From: Silene noctiflora
Taxonomy: Eukaryota > Streptophyta > Magnoliopsida > Caryophyllales > Caryophyllaceae
Reading direction: 5' to 3'
Length of the DNA: 48,111 nucleotides
NCBI GenBank assembly: GCA_009801015.1
Contig: VHZZ01000916.1
Location: 127,499 to 175,609, forward strand
The notes below the pieces were generated by a model, which made no database searches, was not told the origin of the DNA, and saw only the letters and a program-made list of their open reading frames with translations. The translations under genes were made by a program, and so were the position numbers. The stretch's first letter is position 1. Each line of letters starts with the position of its first letter. Of the stretch, positions 42,714 through 48,111 are shown piece by piece.

Positions 42714-43200
42714 CTTGCATACTACACTAACAATCTTCCATCATCTAATCACTTTCTTAATCTTAATTAATCTAATTCACGAACACTCAGATCAATCGGT
42801 AAGAGGTTGTTCTAGTTTAACCATATTTCATAGGTTTGGAGTTCGAATCCTGAGAATACAACACTGTTATAAACTCGTGAAGGAGAACTTTATCGTCCTA
42901 ATGGTCCTACCTGTCTTAAATCCAGACTAAAACGGTTGGCATGCGAAAAAAAACAACTTGCGTACTACATAACAATCTTCCATCATCTAAATCACTTCCT
43001 TAATCTTAATTAATCTAATTCACGAGCACTCAAATCAACACGTAAGAGGTTATTCTAGTTTAACCATACTTCATAGGTCTGGATTTCGAATCCTGAGAAT
43101 ACAACACTATTATAACTCGTGAGGAAGAACTTTATCCTCCTAATGGTCCTACCTAGCTCAAGTCCAGACTAAACCGATTGGTATGCGCAACAAAAAAAAA
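42714..43200. repeat. Tandem duplication (243-bp unit) containing tRNA-like sequence
   Basis: Units start CTTGCATACTAC (42714) and CTTGCGTACTAC (42957) and run through to TTGGYATGCG plus an A run. Each includes GGTAAGAGGTT and, about 50 bp on, GTTCGAATCCTGAGAA (first unit) or TTTCGAATCCTGAGAA (second), an A-box/B-box arrangement typical of a tRNA-derived SINE. The array ends 70 bp before the receptor kinase ATG. Confidence 0.7.
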
Positions 43201-43273
43201 AAAAAATTTAAATAATCTAAGCACAATTCCTACATTGACTTTTAACAACATTCACAATATCAAGTAGAAGAAG

Positions 43274-46122
<2,849 letters not shown>

Positions 46123-47109
46123 TATGATTTTGCCACAAGCTCAGTTTATGAAAGTTCGTCTGTGCAAATCAGTTTAAGAACGTCTTAACTTAAGACAGCT
46201 TTCGCACCCGAGCAAAATAGAGGTGGAAATAAAAGGTCACGAGAGGTTCTAAGTAAAGACGGTCTTAGGCAAGACCATCTCGCAAAACAATGGTTTGAAA
46301 GGTTAAGGTGTCCCTGGATGTTCTTTTTGACTTCCCTCTCGTGAATTTTTACGCCAAATAAAAATGTGAATAAATGACCGAGACAGATATAATGTATAAC
46401 ATAACATTGCCCACCATATATAACAACATATCTCGTGTTCTATTCGCTATCATACAAATGTAACTGTTAATTACTTTACGTAATATCGAGTTAAATTGTA
46501 TAAATTTTTCGTATTGCAATCGGAATTATCTCGTGTTTTGTACGTCAAGTCGTTGTAGACGATCATGACATGAAAGAAACAAACGAAAATGTGAGAAATT
46601 CCAAAGTGAGAAATTCCAAAGCAATAATTTACACTATGATGTTCAAGTAACTATCCGTAAGCGTGTTATAACACATACGAGAAAGATAAATAAACGTAAA
46701 GTATAAAAACAAGGAAAACAAACAAAAAGATTTAGTGGTTCACTATCATTGATGTGTTAGCTATGTCTATATCGACAAAAAGAAAATATATTTTATTGAT
46801 ATTGAAGAATTATGAGTTTCGAATTCAAATTCAGAAGTTAGGATATGCAATATTACTAGGTTGAGTTAATTAAAGCGAGTATATACGAAAAGTCCCAAGC
46901 TAAAACCTAATCAGAATTAAGGCGAAATCCTTTGATAGTCGTTCAAAGTGGCAACTATTATATTCAAGGCATTGTTCAACGTAGAGTATTATGTATTGAA
47001 TAAATACAAATTTTGTTTAAATAAGCATATCAACATAATACGGATTAAATAGATAGATAAGACGGATATAACAGTTTTAAGTGAGACCGATTGAAGAACA
47101 AAAGTTTTA
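46123..47109. other. CRK 3' flank with an LTR remnant and MITE scraps
   Basis: AGACGGTCTTAGGCAAGACC at about 46257 is a MITE end. AATGACCGAGACAG near 46373 is Stowaway-like. About 46676-46790 is another copy of the copia LTR block (TTTAGTGGTTCACTATCATT, GTGTTAGCTATGTC). A 16-bp direct duplication (GTGAGAAATTCCAAA twice) lies near 46591. No gene. Confidence 0.45.
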
Positions 47110-47725
47110 GTCTTGGATAGACTTGGCAAAAGCAACCCGACCCGAAAAGGCTGACCCGAGACCCGAAATGACCTGAACTACATCACCCGAATGTGACCCG
47201 AAAACCCGAACAGACCCGACCCAACCCGAACATGACCCGAGCTTTTGACCCGTAACTGACCCGACCCAAAAATGACCCGGTTCTGAAACCACCCAACCCG
47301 AAAATGACCCGACAAAACATAACTCTAATTGAACCGAAAAGATTTGAAATAGCTTTTTCTCTCTTATTCATTGACTGACCCGACCCAAAATAACCCGACC
47401 CGGATACCCGAAACTGACCCGACTCAAACCCGAAACCCGAAATGACCCGAAATCAATGAAAGACCCGAACTGATCCGATCCGACCCGACCCGACCCCGAC
47501 CCCGACCCAACCCCGACCCGTTGACCCGATTTGCCAGGTCTAATCTTGGACAACTTTCAGCAGTATTGTTAACCACTACACCTTGGTCCCCCCTATCAAA
47601 GACGTTGATACATATGGAACAAATGACCAGAACAAAAGTTTTAGTCTTGGAGAACTTTCAGCAGTATTGTTAGCCACTGCACCTTGGTCCCCCCTATCAA
47701 CGACGTTGATACATATGGAAAAATT
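47098..47725. repeat. Tandem duplication of about 110 bp, first unit split by a MITE
   Basis: The second unit (47631 to about 47725) reads AACAAAAGTTTTAGTCTTGG, then GAACTTTCAGCAGTATTGTT and ACCTTGGTCCCCCCTATCAA. The first unit has the same order but is interrupted after GTCTTGGA (47117) by the MITE and resumes at 47551 with CAACTTTCAGCAG. The uninterrupted unit is a natural empty site. Confidence 0.85.
47118..47542 (+). mobile_element. Second hAT MITE with ACCCGA-array interior (425 bp)
   Basis: Ends TAGACTTGGCAAA and (reverse-complemented) TAGACCTGGCAAA. The flanking 8-mers GTCTTGGA and ATCTTGGA differ at one base. It shares the whole landmark order of the copy at 26176: GACCCGAGACCCGAAATGAC, CACCCGAATGTGACCCGAAA, the ATAACTCTAATTGAACCG island and the CTCTCTTATTCATT break. 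The right part is richer in GACCCC. Confidence 0.9.
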
Positions 47726-47799
47726 ATTTGGTGAATCGGAACCAACTTGTCTTGATCCGATATCAACCGTTGATTGTATATAGAGTCCAAATCCACGAC

Positions 47800-47990
47800 T
47801 TTTATTTTTGGTGTTGATAAGGAGTATCTCCTACCGACACCTGGAGTAATCTCCATCGGGTATTGAAGACAACTTAATGGTAGACTCCTCGTAAGTTTGG
47901 TTTTTTTATTCATAAGAGCGAGGAATCAAATCGAACCCTGACCACTCGTTTAAGAGATGAGAGCTCTTACCAGTAACACCAACCAACTTT
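47800..47990 (-). mobile_element. tRNA-derived SINE fragment
   Basis: On the minus strand GTTACTGGTAAGAGCTCTCA (A-box region, about 47970) is followed by GTGGTCAGGGTTCGATTTG (B box, about 47930), with normal spacing. Downstream is non-tRNA sequence towards 47800. Boundaries are approximate and no TSD was identified. Confidence 0.6.
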
Positions 47991-48111
47991 GGGTTCAAAT
48001 CTACGACTCTTATCGTTAAGGCTATTTAACAACCGATATTTGTTAAAAAACTAAAATAAAAATGGCTCAATTTAGTTTACTGCTAATCTACTTTCCAATA
48101 TTATTCTCTAC
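47991..48111. other. Right edge, no feature seen
   Basis: AT-rich sequence with nothing recognised. Confidence 0.4.

Overview
This is a plant nuclear window, about one third GC overall. It is almost certainly from a eudicot. The abundance of GTGACGGG-type and GAGACGGTCTC-type MITEs, Stowaway elements with CTCCNTCCGTCC ends and ACGGAGTA motifs loosely suggests Caryophyllales, but that is an impression and was not tested. Genes carry GT-AG introns, and most of the DNA is transposon-derived. There are no operons, rRNA genes or CRISPR arrays. Two N gaps (19233-19887 and 33998-34042) and scattered single Ns mark draft assembly.

Left part (1-20 kb): a truncated Ty1/copia element on the minus strand (82 to about 1890). 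Next comes a degenerate ACCCGA-repeat MITE broken by a 5'-truncated LINE, then a lone C-terminal exon of a BAHD acyltransferase (4555-5104). Two hAT-type non-autonomous elements follow (5138-6439 and 6452-7119), whose target-site duplications overlap. From 8 to 20 kb there are about ten Helitrons of several subfamilies, with small unidentified exon-like fragments between them at 9971-10153 and 12397-12585. A four-copy tandem repeat of about 271 bp lies at 13530-14435.

Middle (20-28 kb): a 3.7-kb tandem array of twelve diverged units of about 311 bp (20754-24460). To its right are a complete hAT MITE filled with ACCCGA repeats (26176-26609, perfect 8-bp TSD) and an intact NDR1/HIN1-like (LEA_2) gene (27137-27718).

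Right part (28-48 kb), the genic half: a complete ten-exon LPXD gene (UDP-3-O-acylglucosamine N-acyltransferase of the plant mitochondrial lipid A-like pathway; minus, 33113-28917, 295 aa). Divergent from it across 2.6 kb holding two Helitrons is a seven-exon TMEM209/CytochromB561_N gene (plus, 35696-40579, 681 aa). Then come a MITE with a GC-rich hAT MITE nested inside, a tandem duplication holding SINE-like sequence, and a seven-exon cysteine-rich receptor-like kinase (plus, 43274-46122, 724 aa). A second ACCCGA hAT MITE (47118-47542) and a SINE close the window. I see no functional link between the genes; they are separate housekeeping or signalling loci in a repeat-rich region.

The most notable observations are: an apparently in-frame SINE insertion with a 16-bp TSD inside the signal-peptide region of the receptor kinase; three hAT MITE families whose interiors are short tandem repeats (ACCCGA, ATCCGA, GGGC-type); one of these copies sitting in a tandem duplication whose other unit preserves the empty site; two hAT insertions four bases apart; and the 311-bp array. 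All coordinates and translations were read by eye, so splice sites are predictions.
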